From CAZAFD01 sp964484785 (GTDB lineage: Bacteria; Pseudomonadota; Alphaproteobacteria; Rickettsiales; UBA1997), in the NCBI GenBank assembly GCA_964484785.1, contig CAZAFD010000010.1, positions 1 through 31,271 on the forward strand: a stretch of DNA of 31,271 nucleotides, given 5' to 3'. This document shows, one piece after another, positions 1 through 7,827 of this stretch. Under the pieces are notes generated by a model, which saw only the letters and a list, made by a program, of their open reading frames with translations, was not told the origin of the DNA and ran no database searches. The position numbers were made by a program, and so were the translations under genes. How positions within the stretch are numbered: the first letter of the stretch is position 1; each line of letters opens with the position of its first letter.

Positions 1-756
1 TCCACCACATATAAATAGTATATTTTTAGTATTTATTTGTATCATCTCTTGGTTTGGATGTTTTCTTCCGCCTTGAGATGGAACATTTGCTATAGTGCCT
101 TCTATTAGTTTCAACAAGGCTTGCTGCACTCCTTCTCCTGATACGTCTCTTGTGATTGATGGATTTTCACTTTTACGTGCGATTTTATCTATTTCATCTA
201 TATAGATAATTCCATTCTCGGCTTTGTTTATATTAAAGTCTGCTGCTTGTAGCAATCTTAAAATTATATTCTCTACATCTTCGCCTACGTATCCAGCTTC
301 AGTGAGTGTTGTGGCATCTGCTATTGCAAAGGGTACATCCAGAATTTTAGCTAATGTTTGTGCCAATAATGTTTTACCGCTACCAGTAGGACCAACTAAC
401 AATATGTTGGATTTTACAATATCTGTATCGTCTTTTTCCTGCAAAATCTTTGCGGAATTTGTGATTCTTTTGTAGTGATTATAAACAGCTACAGCTAAGA
501 CTTTTTTTGTATAGTCCTGATCCACTACGTAAGTATTTAAAGTTTCTAGGATACTTTTTGGTTTGATATCTAGTTTAGAAAAATCAAAATCATTTTTGTT
601 TAACTCACTTTCTACTACGTTAGAACATAGCATAATACACTCATCACAAATATTGACTCCCGGACCAGCTATTAATTTTTTTACTTCTCTTTGTGTTTTG
701 CCACAAAAAGAACATATTAATATATCCTCTTTCTTTTCTTCTATATCTTTTTTCAT
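1..756 (-). CDS. clpX: ATP-dependent Clp protease ATP-binding subunit ClpX (N-terminal 252 residues, cut by window edge)
   Basis: This is the unfoldase that feeds substrates to the ClpP protease in the cytosol. Reading from the ATG at 756 down to base 1 gives 252 open codons. The N-terminal zinc-binding domain has its four cysteines at residues 15, 18, 37 and 40 (CSFC and CDEC). The AAA core shows Walker A GPTGSGKT at about 122-129, the TEAGYVGEDVE segment near 160, and Walker B IIYIDEIDKI near 182-191, followed by the GVQQALLKLIEGT stretch diagnostic of ClpX. The C-terminal third lies outside the window. AAAGGA about 10 bases upstream is a plausible ribosome site. The 209 bases between this gene and the upstream prepilin gene hold no terminator I can see, but include a 6-bp inverted repeat at 813-829 (ACTATA/TATAGT) that might be a promoter operator. 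Confidence 0.97.
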   Translation of the reverse strand, partial: MKKDIEEKKEDILICSFCGKTQREVKKLIAGPGVNICDECIMLCSNVVESELNKNDFDFSKLDIKPKSILETLNTYVVDQDYTKKVLAVAVYNHYKRITNSAKILQEKDDTDIVKSNILLVGPTGSGKTLLAQTLAKILDVPFAIADATTLTEAGYVGEDVENIILRLLQAADFNINKAENGIIYIDEIDKIARKSENPSITRDVSGEGVQQALLKLIEGTIANVPSQGGRKHPNQEMIQINTKNILFICGG

Positions 757-965
757 AAATCTTATCCTTTAGATACAAATATGTTAAACGAATTAGTATA
801 ATATTTGCACAAACTATACTTAATATAGTATTTTATTTTGTAGATTCAATAGAATGACAAGTGTAAAAAATACCATGATTAAAAACCATTAACATGTACG
901 ATAAAAATATACTGTTTTTAACTTGTGTGTTTTTATAGCAATGATCTAGAATTATGTAACAAAAA

Positions 966-1718
966 TTATAGGTTTTTTAATAGTATGTAGCCATAAAATG
1001 TAGTAATACTGTCATCATTTTCACAATTTTCATCATCTAAACAATAACATGTAAATGTGTACTTATCTTTTCCTATAGTTTCTGGTATACCTATCTTCAT
1101 ATCTTTGTTTACACCATAGTAATTTCTTAGTTTTGTAACCAATTTTTTGCAAAATTTTGCAGTTAATGTAAAGCCGTGCGTGAATAACGTGCTATCACTA
1201 AAATTTTTAACCGTGTCATCAAGATATGCATAATAAAATTCCAAAACGTCTGGAGTAAGATAAAGGTTTGCCCATAAATTATAAGCATTAGTTCTTCCTT
1301 TTATTTTTGATTTAATACTACCCAAAGTGCTTCCACCTGTATCAGTAGTAAATAATTTCGATTTTTCTATATACCCATATTTAGCTAGTTCTTCAGGGAA
1401 ATTATACATAATATTTTCATCAGTTGGTATACCTCTATCGTGGATATAAAGAGATACTGCATTTTTTATTTCTTCAAATTCATTTCTTATGGTTATAATC
1501 TTAGCTTGATCAATTAAAGCTTTACCACTTATTACAGCGCCAATAAGAAGGCCGATAATTATTAAGACAATAGATAACTCAACTAAAGAGAAGGCTGATT
1601 TAAATTGATTAAAATAGCATGAATACAAAGAATTAAATAAGAGGTGTTTGTTATTGCGACTTAAATTTTCTTCTCCCTCTCTTATTTGATTATTTAAATT
1701 ATTATGATGTTGGAGCAT
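966..1718 (-). CDS. Prepilin-like protein with type IV N-terminal cleavage/methylation motif
   Basis: The protein has a type IV prepilin-like signal: SAFSLVELSIVLIIIGLLIG at residues 41-60, a class III leader with cleavage expected after Ala42, Phe at +1 and the conserved Glu at +5, followed by one hydrophobic helix. The rest is a polar pseudopilin-like domain with several cysteines near the C-terminus (CYC, then one more C six residues on). The ATG start at 1718 gives an unusually long 42-residue leader; an in-frame TTG at 1628 would give an ordinary 12-residue leader, and neither has a clear Shine-Dalgarno site. The -1 residue is Ala rather than the usual Gly, as in the second prepilin at 11116. 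No other pilus assembly gene is nearby. It may be a pilin, a pseudopilin or a competence-type protein; the family assignment rests on the N-terminus alone. Confidence 0.75.
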   Translation of the reverse strand: MLQHHNNLNNQIREGEENLSRNNKHLLFNSLYSCYFNQFKSAFSLVELSIVLIIIGLLIGAVISGKALIDQAKIITIRNEFEEIKNAVSLYIHDRGIPTDENIMYNFPEELAKYGYIEKSKLFTTDTGGSTLGSIKSKIKGRTNAYNLWANLYLTPDVLEFYYAYLDDTVKNFSDSTLFTHGFTLTAKFCKKLVTKLRNYYGVNKDMKIGIPETIGKDKYTFTCYCLDDENCENDDSITTFYGYILLKNL

Positions 1719-1873
1719 AAGATGTTGTATTGTTTATTTGCGTTGTAAAGGTTAGACATTCTTGGTAAGAATGTCAATATAAGTGGTCTTTATGATGAGT
1801 TTTTGATTCTTATGGATAGTTAAGATTGTTATGTTATTTTTTGGAGGTATATTTAGACTAATTGAAGAATTAT

Positions 1874-1930
1874 TTGATTTTTGTTTTTCTATATTATAAT
1901 TTGACATATAATTTGAGAAATTCAAAATAC
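1874..1930 (+). promoter_or_regulatory. Candidate promoter region of the rpmF operon
   Basis: A perfect TATAAT lies at 1895-1900, directly followed by a perfect TTGACA at 1901-1906. They could belong to two overlapping promoters: TTGATT (1874) with TATAAT at a short 15-base spacing, or TTGACA with a poor -10 near 1924-1933. Neither pairing is ideal, but the position just upstream of rpmF suits the operon start. Confidence 0.3.
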
Positions 1931-1957
1931 TAATTTTATTAATTAAATCGTTATAAA

Positions 1958-2182
1958 ATGGCAGTACCTAAGAAAAAGACCAGTCCATCGAAGAGAGGTC
2001 TAAGGCGCGGGGGCAATGGTACCTATAAGACAAAGTTTCCTAATGTTTTAACAGATAAAACAACAGGAGAGTACAAATTGGCACACCACATTTCTTTAGA
2101 TGGTTACTATAATGGTAAGAAAGTAATTGCTGACAAGAAGCCTAAAGAAAAGCCTGAGCAAGCAACAAATGATGAACAATAA
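1958..2182 (+). CDS. rpmF: 50S ribosomal protein L32 (bL32)
   Basis: The start MAVPKKKTSPSKRGLRR is the conserved N-terminus of bL32, a small basic protein of the large ribosomal subunit near the peptidyl-transferase region. At 74 residues it is slightly longer than many homologues; the extra length is a Lys/Glu-rich C-terminal tail (KKPKEKPEQATNDEQ). The zinc-binding cysteines present in some L32 proteins are absent, as usual for the alphaproteobacterial form. It heads a four-gene operon and its last codons overlap the start of plsX, the arrangement seen in many alphaproteobacteria. Confidence 0.96.
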   Translation: MAVPKKKTSPSKRGLRRGGNGTYKTKFPNVLTDKTTGEYKLAHHISLDGYYNGKKVIADKKPKEKPEQATNDEQ

Positions 2183-3215
2183 TAAAAAAATTACTATTGC
2201 TTTAGATTGCATGGGGGGCGATAATGCTCCTAAAGCAGTAGTAGAGGGTATGGTTTTGGCCTCTCGTGATTACAAGGAAGATGTGGATTTTGTGTTGTTC
2301 GGAAAAAAGGAAGAGATTGAAGCTATACTGAAACGTAAAAGGCCTGCGTCTAATTATAGGATAGTAGATACAAATGTAGTTATCTCCCCAGAGGAAAAAC
2401 CATCGGTTGCGATAAGACGAGGTCGCGATTCGAGTATGGGTTTGGCCATACAAGCCGTTAAAGACAAGGTTGCTGACGCTAGTATTTCTTCTGGAAATAC
2501 AGGAGCCTTGATGGCTTTGTCGAAAATTATTTTAAGAACTCTACCAGATATAGATAGACCTGCGCTAATACAGATGATACCAAATGGCAAGGGTTTTTGT
2601 ACTGCATTGTTGGATATGGGTGCAAATATAGAATGTGATTCTATAAATCTGTACCAATTTGCCATCATGGGTAAAGTATTTGTTAATGCTTTAACTAACA
2701 GAAAAGATATTAAGATAGGACTACTGAATATAGGATCCGAAGAAATCAAGGGGAATGATTCTATCAAAAATGCTGCTAATATGCTCAAAAACAGTAAGTT
2801 AAGAGATAACTTTTATGGGTATATTGAAGGTGATGATATAATGACAGGTAAGGTTGATGTTGTTGTTAGTGATGGGTTTAGTGGAAATATTGCTCTAAAG
2901 TCTATTGAGGGGCTCACAAAGGTACTGGTGAAATTCCTAAAAAAGATATATATGTCAAATATATTCACACTTTTGGGTTACTTCTTAGTACATCGTAAAT
3001 TTAAAAAGTTAAAGCAGACCATTAATCCAGAAATCCACAACGGAGCTATGTTAATCGGTCTGAATGGAATTTCTATAAAAAGTCATGGTAATAGCAATGC
3101 AAGATCTTTTTATTTTGCAATAAAAAATACTGTTAATTTGGTAAAGAATGATATTAACACCAAAATTACTAAGTTGGTTAACGACCTTGATTTATTAGAA
3201 GAATATAAAGAATAA
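2169..3215 (+). CDS. plsX: Phosphate acyltransferase PlsX
   Basis: PlsX transfers acyl chains from acyl-ACP to phosphate, giving acyl-phosphate for the first acylation of glycerol-3-phosphate in phospholipid synthesis. The protein opens with ITIALDCMGGDNAPKAVVEG, the family signature, and continues with SSGNTGALMAL, LLDMGANIEC, IGSEEIKGN and VVVSDGFSGNIALKS, all typical. About 348 residues is the normal length. I chose the ATG at 2169 (a second ATG follows at 2172) because the conserved domain begins a few residues later; an ATG at 2127 would add 14 residues that are not part of the family and would overlap rpmF by far more. The chosen start overlaps the rpmF end by 14 bases, so translation is probably coupled. 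fabH follows closely. Confidence 0.95.
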   Translation: MMNNNKKITIALDCMGGDNAPKAVVEGMVLASRDYKEDVDFVLFGKKEEIEAILKRKRPASNYRIVDTNVVISPEEKPSVAIRRGRDSSMGLAIQAVKDKVADASISSGNTGALMALSKIILRTLPDIDRPALIQMIPNGKGFCTALLDMGANIECDSINLYQFAIMGKVFVNALTNRKDIKIGLLNIGSEEIKGNDSIKNAANMLKNSKLRDNFYGYIEGDDIMTGKVDVVVSDGFSGNIALKSIEGLTKVLVKFLKKIYMSNIFTLLGYFLVHRKFKKLKQTINPEIHNGAMLIGLNGISIKSHGNSNARSFYFAIKNTVNLVKNDINTKITKLVNDLDLLEEYKE

Positions 3216-3228
3216 ACAATACTTGTGT

Positions 3229-4191
3229 ATGTTAAATTCACGAATTATTGCGACTGGATCATATTTGCCGGAAAAAGTTTTGACAAACGATGATTTGAGT
3301 AAAATAGTGGATACTAGCAATGAATGGATTATAGAGAGAACTGGAATACAGGAAAGAAGAATTGCTGCAGACAATGAATTAACCTCGGATTTAGCTTATT
3401 TTGCCAGCGTAGATGCCTTAAATAAAGCTGGATTTACGGCATCTGATATTGATGGTATTGTTCTTGCCACGACTACTCCAGATCGTACCTTTCCTTCTAC
3501 TGCGTCTATATTGCAGAATAAACTTGGATTAAGAAACAATTGTTTATGTTTTGACGTACAGGCAGTGTGTTGTGGTTTTATGTATGCCTTTGCTACTGCA
3601 GATAGCTTTATTAAAACAGGAATGGCTAAGCGTATTTTAGTAGTTGGTGCAGAAACAATGTCTAGGATAGTTGATTGGAACGATAGAGGTACTTGTATTT
3701 TATTTGGCGACGGCGCAGGGGCAGTAATTTTGGAGGCTAGTACCGACACAAGGTCTGGTATTTTATCAAGTTCTCTGCATTGTGATGGTCAATATTTCGA
3801 TTTATTAAAAACAAGTGGAGGTGCGTCTTATAACAGAGAGGTTGGTTGCATAGAGATGCATGGTAAGGAGGTTTTTAAATTAGCTGTTAATAAGATGGCG
3901 GATTCTGTCCAGGAAAGTTTAAGTAAGGCTGGGTTAAATTTAGATGATATAAATTTTTTGATACCACACCAGGCTAACAAAAGGATTATTAATTCTCTTA
4001 GTAAGAAATTAAATATTAGCGAAGATCATGTGGTAGTTACAATAGATAGACATGGTAACACTTCTTCTGCAAGCGTTCCTCTAGCCTTAGATTATGCTCT
4101 GCAGAACAATCTAATCAAGTCGGGAGATGTAATTGTCTTGGAAGCTCTTGGCGGTGGTTTAACCTGGGGTAGCTCTATAGTGAGGATGTAA
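3229..4191 (+). CDS. fabH: 3-oxoacyl-ACP synthase III FabH
   Basis: FabH condenses acetyl-CoA with malonyl-ACP to start type II fatty acid synthesis. With the ATG at 3229 the protein is 320 residues, the usual size. The catalytic triad is visible: Cys114 in QAVCCGF, His in the FLIPHQAN block, and Asn in DRHGNTSSASVP. The EWIIERTGIQERRIA segment and the C-terminal GGGLTWGS are also characteristic. A TTG two codons upstream (3223) is possible but not needed. The gene starts 13 bases after plsX and its stop codon overlaps the ATG of ybeY (TAATG), so the three are almost certainly co-transcribed and partly co-translated. Confidence 0.96.
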   Translation: MLNSRIIATGSYLPEKVLTNDDLSKIVDTSNEWIIERTGIQERRIAADNELTSDLAYFASVDALNKAGFTASDIDGIVLATTTPDRTFPSTASILQNKLGLRNNCLCFDVQAVCCGFMYAFATADSFIKTGMAKRILVVGAETMSRIVDWNDRGTCILFGDGAGAVILEASTDTRSGILSSSLHCDGQYFDLLKTSGGASYNREVGCIEMHGKEVFKLAVNKMADSVQESLSKAGLNLDDINFLIPHQANKRIINSLSKKLNISEDHVVVTIDRHGNTSSASVPLALDYALQNNLIKSGDVIVLEALGGGLTWGSSIVRM

Positions 4192-4697
4192 TGATTCTAG
4201 ACATAGATTTTACATTGAAAGATGCTAGGTGGAATACCTATATTAAAGAAGATTCTATAAACAATTATATTCAGGGCATTTTTGCGGCGGTTCTTAATCA
4301 ATTAGGCTATAGATTAGATAAGGATAATACTATTGAGTTATCAATTACATTTACTAATGATATAGAAATAAAGGCTATAAACAATAACTTTAGACAAGTA
4401 GACAGCGCTACAAATGTGCTATCCTTCCCATTATACGAAAATGAATTTATAAAAGAATATAATTGTAATGAGTATATATCCCTAGGAGATATAGTATTGT
4501 CTATAGATACTATTCACAAAGAGGCCTGTGAACAAAACAAGACCTTCTTAAATCATCTAACACATCTTATAGTACATAGTATGTTGCATCTTTTTGGATA
4601 TGATCATATTAAAGATGAAGATGCTAAAACTATGGAAACCTTAGAAATTAAGATTTTACAAGAACTATCCATAGATAATCCATATTTTATAGATTAA
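4191..4697 (+). CDS. ybeY: Endoribonuclease YbeY (16S rRNA 3'-end maturation)
   Basis: YbeY is a zinc-dependent endoribonuclease involved in 16S rRNA maturation and ribosome quality control. The metal site HSMLHLFGYDH (pattern HxxxHxxxxxH) is present near residues 128-138, preceded by the family block ATNVLSFPL and the LGDIVLS strand. Length (168) is normal. Its ATG overlaps the fabH stop by one base, placing it last in the rpmF operon. In many bacteria ybeY sits near ybeZ or lnt; here lnt is about 23 kb away. Confidence 0.94.
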   Translation: MILDIDFTLKDARWNTYIKEDSINNYIQGIFAAVLNQLGYRLDKDNTIELSITFTNDIEIKAINNNFRQVDSATNVLSFPLYENEFIKEYNCNEYISLGDIVLSIDTIHKEACEQNKTFLNHLTHLIVHSMLHLFGYDHIKDEDAKTMETLEIKILQELSIDNPYFID

Positions 4698-4705
4698 GCG
4701 CGGCC

Positions 4706-4734
4706 TTGATATCATCTCTTTTTTATGATATAAT
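4706..4734 (+). promoter_or_regulatory. Sigma70-type promoter upstream of the 185-codon unknown gene
   Basis: TTGATA at 4706-4711 and a perfect TATAAT at 4729-4734 are separated by exactly 17 bases. This is the best sigma70-like match I found in the window. Transcription would start near 4741, only a few bases before the first possible start codon of the next gene. Confidence 0.6.
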
Positions 4735-4746
4735 TATATTAGTGAT

Positions 4747-5304
4747 GTGAGGAGGGTGTTATTAGTTTTATTTAATAATATTATCGCTAAAATGATACCT
4801 AGAACAATTAAGGGTGAAAAAAATATAAAAACCCAGACAAGTATTGTTACGAGACTTGGTAAAGAAGCTAATCGCAACTTAGACATTCAGGAGAATGATA
4901 AATCTTGTAATAATTCATTAAACTGTAGAGAAGGCGAAGGCAAGATTAAACAATTTTTTACCAAACTATGGGATTGTATGAAAAAATGGATACGAGTAAA
5001 CATAGTTGGTAAAAGTAGTGCAATACAGCAAACCATTACTCAAAGTATACCTGGACTAATAGGACAGGCTCTTGCTGCAGTAGTAGGTATTATTATTACA
5101 TTGATTGATCTAATGACTAGACCTAAGGCTGTGAAACCAGAAGCTACCGCTGAGACAGAGCACGAAGAACCACAAGGAGTAGTAGCAGAGAGATTACGTA
5201 AAATTGAAGTTACTCCAGTACAACCACAGGCTAGTATGCATCAAGATTTGATTGAGGCAAGCCGTGACGTAGAGGCTTCACAATCTACTGCCTTGGTTCT
5301 TTAG
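4747..5304 (+). CDS. Unknown protein with one predicted membrane helix and acidic Pro/Glu/Ala-rich tail
   Basis: I do not recognise this protein. From the GTG at 4747 it is 185 residues: a basic N-terminal half, a Lys/Trp-rich patch (about residues 75-90), one glycine-containing hydrophobic segment (IPGLIGQALAAVVGIIITLI, roughly 102-121), then a soluble tail rich in Pro, Glu, Ala and Gln. The start is uncertain: AGGAGG at 4750-4755 lies just after the GTG, another GTG follows at 4756, and the first in-frame ATG is at 4792. A strong promoter stands directly upstream and the gene ends two bases from the convergent holA. There is no cleavable signal peptide. The layout (one helix plus a disordered tail, own promoter) would fit a membrane or secreted accessory protein, but no function can be assigned. 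Confidence 0.7.
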   Translation: MRRVLLVLFNNIIAKMIPRTIKGEKNIKTQTSIVTRLGKEANRNLDIQENDKSCNNSLNCREGEGKIKQFFTKLWDCMKKWIRVNIVGKSSAIQQTITQSIPGLIGQALAAVVGIIITLIDLMTRPKAVKPEATAETEHEEPQGVVAERLRKIEVTPVQPQASMHQDLIEASRDVEASQSTALVL

Positions 5305-5306
5305 TA

Positions 5307-6335
5307 TTATTTAGATTTATTAAGATGCCTGTTAAGAAAAAGTAAACTTTTTAATATAAAATTTTGCATTTCTATAGTGCTACTTGAGAACTTAGTGGAT
5401 TTTTCTAAATCTATCAGTTTAGATAGCATTAGATTGACCATTTTTATGTTCCATATTTTGGTATGAGCTTTTGTGGTTTCAATTTGTTGCCAGAAAATCT
5501 TTTCTTCTTTTATGATCTGCTCAAGACTTGTACCATTTTCTAATTTAAAACAGATTCTCTGTAGTTGTAAGAAGTAAGTAATTAAAGATCTAATAAGTAT
5601 TAATGGATGATTATTTTGTAATAGTTTTTCTAGAAATAAGAATGTTTCATTATTTTTTAGATAACAAAAAGCATTAACAAAATCACTAATACTGTTTTCT
5701 GCTGAATTGGATATAATTAAGGGTAAGTCTTGTAGTGTCAAGTTTCTATCTTGCCCCTTGTATAGATCAAGTTTTTGTATTTCACTGTTTAATACTAAAA
5801 GATTATTTCCAATATTATTATGTAAATAGTCTACAACATCTTTATCAAATTTAAAATTTAAGTCTTGTAACTGTTTAGAGATGTAGTTTGTAACACTAGT
5901 TGCATTTTCTTCATAGCAAGCAATGGATCCTATTAAGTTAGAGGTTTCTGCAAATTTTTTCAGTGAGGAACTAGAAGTAAGATCGTGGGCTATTATTATG
6001 AGAAAGTTTTTGTTGTTGCTTAAATCCTGACTAAAGACTTCTTGTACATATCTTGTATAGTCGTTAGGCCTCTCATTTAGTTGTAAGACTATTACATTAT
6101 TTGGATTAAAAAATGGAATAGCTTGAAATTCCTCGAGCAGGATGCCTGGATTAGATTTTATTTCGTCTTTTGTGACATATACAATATTTGTATTCCTTGT
6201 TTTAAAATTGTTTATGACTGTCTTTGCTCTGATATTTACCACAGATTCATCGGGACCATATATTAAAAGTCCACTATATTGGCCTATATCTGGACTATTT
6301 AGTAGTTTGTTTACCTGAGCTGGAAGTATTTTCAT
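5307..6335 (-). CDS. holA: DNA polymerase III subunit delta (HolA)
   Basis: The delta subunit of the clamp loader opens the beta sliding clamp. The 342-residue length is standard. The N-terminus MKILPAQVNKLLNS followed by GLLIYGPDESVV is the usual start of HolA, with a degenerate P-loop-like strand and no functional Walker A, as expected for delta. Further matches are the FNPNNVIVLQ and NFLIIIAHDL strands, the NIGNNLLVLNSEIQKLDLY helix, and the C-terminal collar-like helices (LIRSLITYFLQLQRI). Sequence divergence in this family is high, so the call rests on overall architecture. It is transcribed alone, divergent from eno and tail to tail with the unknown gene at 4747. Confidence 0.88.
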   Translation of the reverse strand: MKILPAQVNKLLNSPDIGQYSGLLIYGPDESVVNIRAKTVINNFKTRNTNIVYVTKDEIKSNPGILLEEFQAIPFFNPNNVIVLQLNERPNDYTRYVQEVFSQDLSNNKNFLIIIAHDLTSSSSLKKFAETSNLIGSIACYEENATSVTNYISKQLQDLNFKFDKDVVDYLHNNIGNNLLVLNSEIQKLDLYKGQDRNLTLQDLPLIISNSAENSISDFVNAFCYLKNNETFLFLEKLLQNNHPLILIRSLITYFLQLQRICFKLENGTSLEQIIKEEKIFWQQIETTKAHTKIWNIKMVNLMLSKLIDLEKSTKFSSSTIEMQNFILKSLLFLNRHLNKSK

Positions 6336-6495
6336 GAATGCAAGTTTTTTTAGAAAAAATATTGTAATCTATGCGTGAAGTCAAACAAAAAATCTATATT
6401 TTTATTTATTGAAAATAGAAAAGTATCATATTATTTTACAAGGTGTAATGCATGGCATTAAAATTACACAAATTATTAATATTGCAAAGGATAAA

Positions 6496-7764
6496 ATGAG
6501 TACTGAAATTATTGATATAAAGGCTCGTGAAGTATTAGATTCTAGAGGTAATCCTACTGTTGAGGCAGAAGTTTATTTGGAAGATGGTTCTTTTGGGTCG
6601 GCTATAGTTCCTTCTGGAGCATCTACCGGAGTATTTGAAGCTTGTGAGCTTAGAGACGGTGATAAAAATAGATTTCTTGGAAAGGGAACTCTTAAAGCTG
6701 TAGAGAATGTAAATACACAAATAGCTGAAAACATAATAGGTATGGATGCTCTTGAACAGAGAAAAATCGATACTGCCTTAATTGATTTAGATGGTACTGA
6801 AAACAAGACTAATCTTGGTGCCAATGCTATTTTATCAGTTTCTTTAGCAACAGCTAAAGCAGCAGCCAATTCTTTAGGTTTACCATTATATCGATATGTT
6901 GGTGGTGTAAATGCACACATTATGCCTGTACCTATGATGAATGTGATAAATGGCGGTGCACATGCTGATAGCGGAATTGATATTCAAGAATTTATGATTG
7001 CTCCAATAGGTGCTTCAAGCATAAGAGAAGCTGTTAGAATGGGAGCAGAGGTATTCCACAATCTTAAGAAGATTTTAAAAACTCAAGGTTTAACCGTTGC
7101 TGTTGGTGATGAAGGTGGATTTGCACCAGCTTTAGGCTCTTCACATGAGGCATTAGACTGTATGTGTGAAGCTGTTCAAATGGCCGGTTATACTTTGGGT
7201 ACGGACTTTAGATTTGCTCTAGACTGTGCTGCAAGTGAGTTCTATGAGAATGGTGTATATAACATAGAAAAGAGACAACTAACTTCAGATCAGTTGATAA
7301 GGTATTATGAAGAGTTAGTAAATAACTATCCTATTTTCTCAATAGAAGATGCTATGGATGAGAGAGACTATAAGGGTTGGGTTAATGCCACAGAAGCCCT
7401 AGGCGACAGAATCCAGTTTGTTGGCGACGATCTATTTGTGACAAATCCTAAGTTGATTGCAAAGGGTATTGAAGAAGGTATGGGCAATGCTGTTTTAATT
7501 AAGTTAAATCAAATTGGTACTTTATCTGAAACTTTGGATGCAATAGAATTAGCTCACAATAATGGTTATAATACCATAGTATCACATAGATCTGGTGAAA
7601 CAGAAGATACTACAATTGCTCATATAGCAGTTGCTACAAATTCTGGTCAAATTAAGACTGGTTCAATGTCCAGAACAGATAGAATTGCTAAGTATAATGA
7701 ATTAATGAGAATAGAAGAAGAACTAGGAGATTCAGCTGATTACGCTGGTGAATCTATACTTTAG
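6496..7764 (+). CDS. eno: Enolase
   Basis: Enolase interconverts 2-phosphoglycerate and phosphoenolpyruvate in glycolysis. With the ATG at 6496 (AAAGGA a few bases upstream) it is 422 residues, the family norm; the reading frame is open back to a TTG at 6409 but that would add 29 non-homologous residues. Catalytic Glu206 (GDEGGFAP) and Lys336 (LIKLNQIG) are present, as are the magnesium ligands Asp243, Glu284 (SIEDAMDE) and Asp311 (VGDDLFVT). SGASTGVFEACELRDGD and the C-terminal SHRSGETEDTTIA are further signatures. Enolase is absent from genus Rickettsia but present in other Rickettsiales. A long hairpin separates it from lysC. Confidence 0.97.
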   Translation: MSTEIIDIKAREVLDSRGNPTVEAEVYLEDGSFGSAIVPSGASTGVFEACELRDGDKNRFLGKGTLKAVENVNTQIAENIIGMDALEQRKIDTALIDLDGTENKTNLGANAILSVSLATAKAAANSLGLPLYRYVGGVNAHIMPVPMMNVINGGAHADSGIDIQEFMIAPIGASSIREAVRMGAEVFHNLKKILKTQGLTVAVGDEGGFAPALGSSHEALDCMCEAVQMAGYTLGTDFRFALDCAASEFYENGVYNIEKRQLTSDQLIRYYEELVNNYPIFSIEDAMDERDYKGWVNATEALGDRIQFVGDDLFVTNPKLIAKGIEEGMGNAVLIKLNQIGTLSETLDAIELAHNNGYNTIVSHRSGETEDTTIAHIAVATNSGQIKTGSMSRTDRIAKYNELMRIEEELGDSADYAGESIL

Positions 7765-7782
7765 GTATATTGGTATGTTTAC

Positions 7783-7813
7783 AATTATGGGACACTTTTG
7801 GTGTTCCATAATT
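7783..7813 (+). promoter_or_regulatory. Intercistronic hairpin between eno and lysC
   Basis: AATTATGGGACAC (7783-7795), loop TTTTG, and GTGTTCCATAATT (7801-7813) form a 13-bp stem with a single G-U pair. No T-run follows, and the lysC ATG is 14 bases downstream, so it is not a classical terminator. It could mark RNA processing, protect the eno message, or occlude lysC initiation. Confidence 0.6.
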
Positions 7814-7827
7814 ATATAGGATTAATT

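Noticed and set aside
6409..6495. N-terminal extension of enolase from TTG 6409
   Set aside because: Enolase homology begins at the ATG at 6496, which has a ribosome site; the extension is not part of the family.
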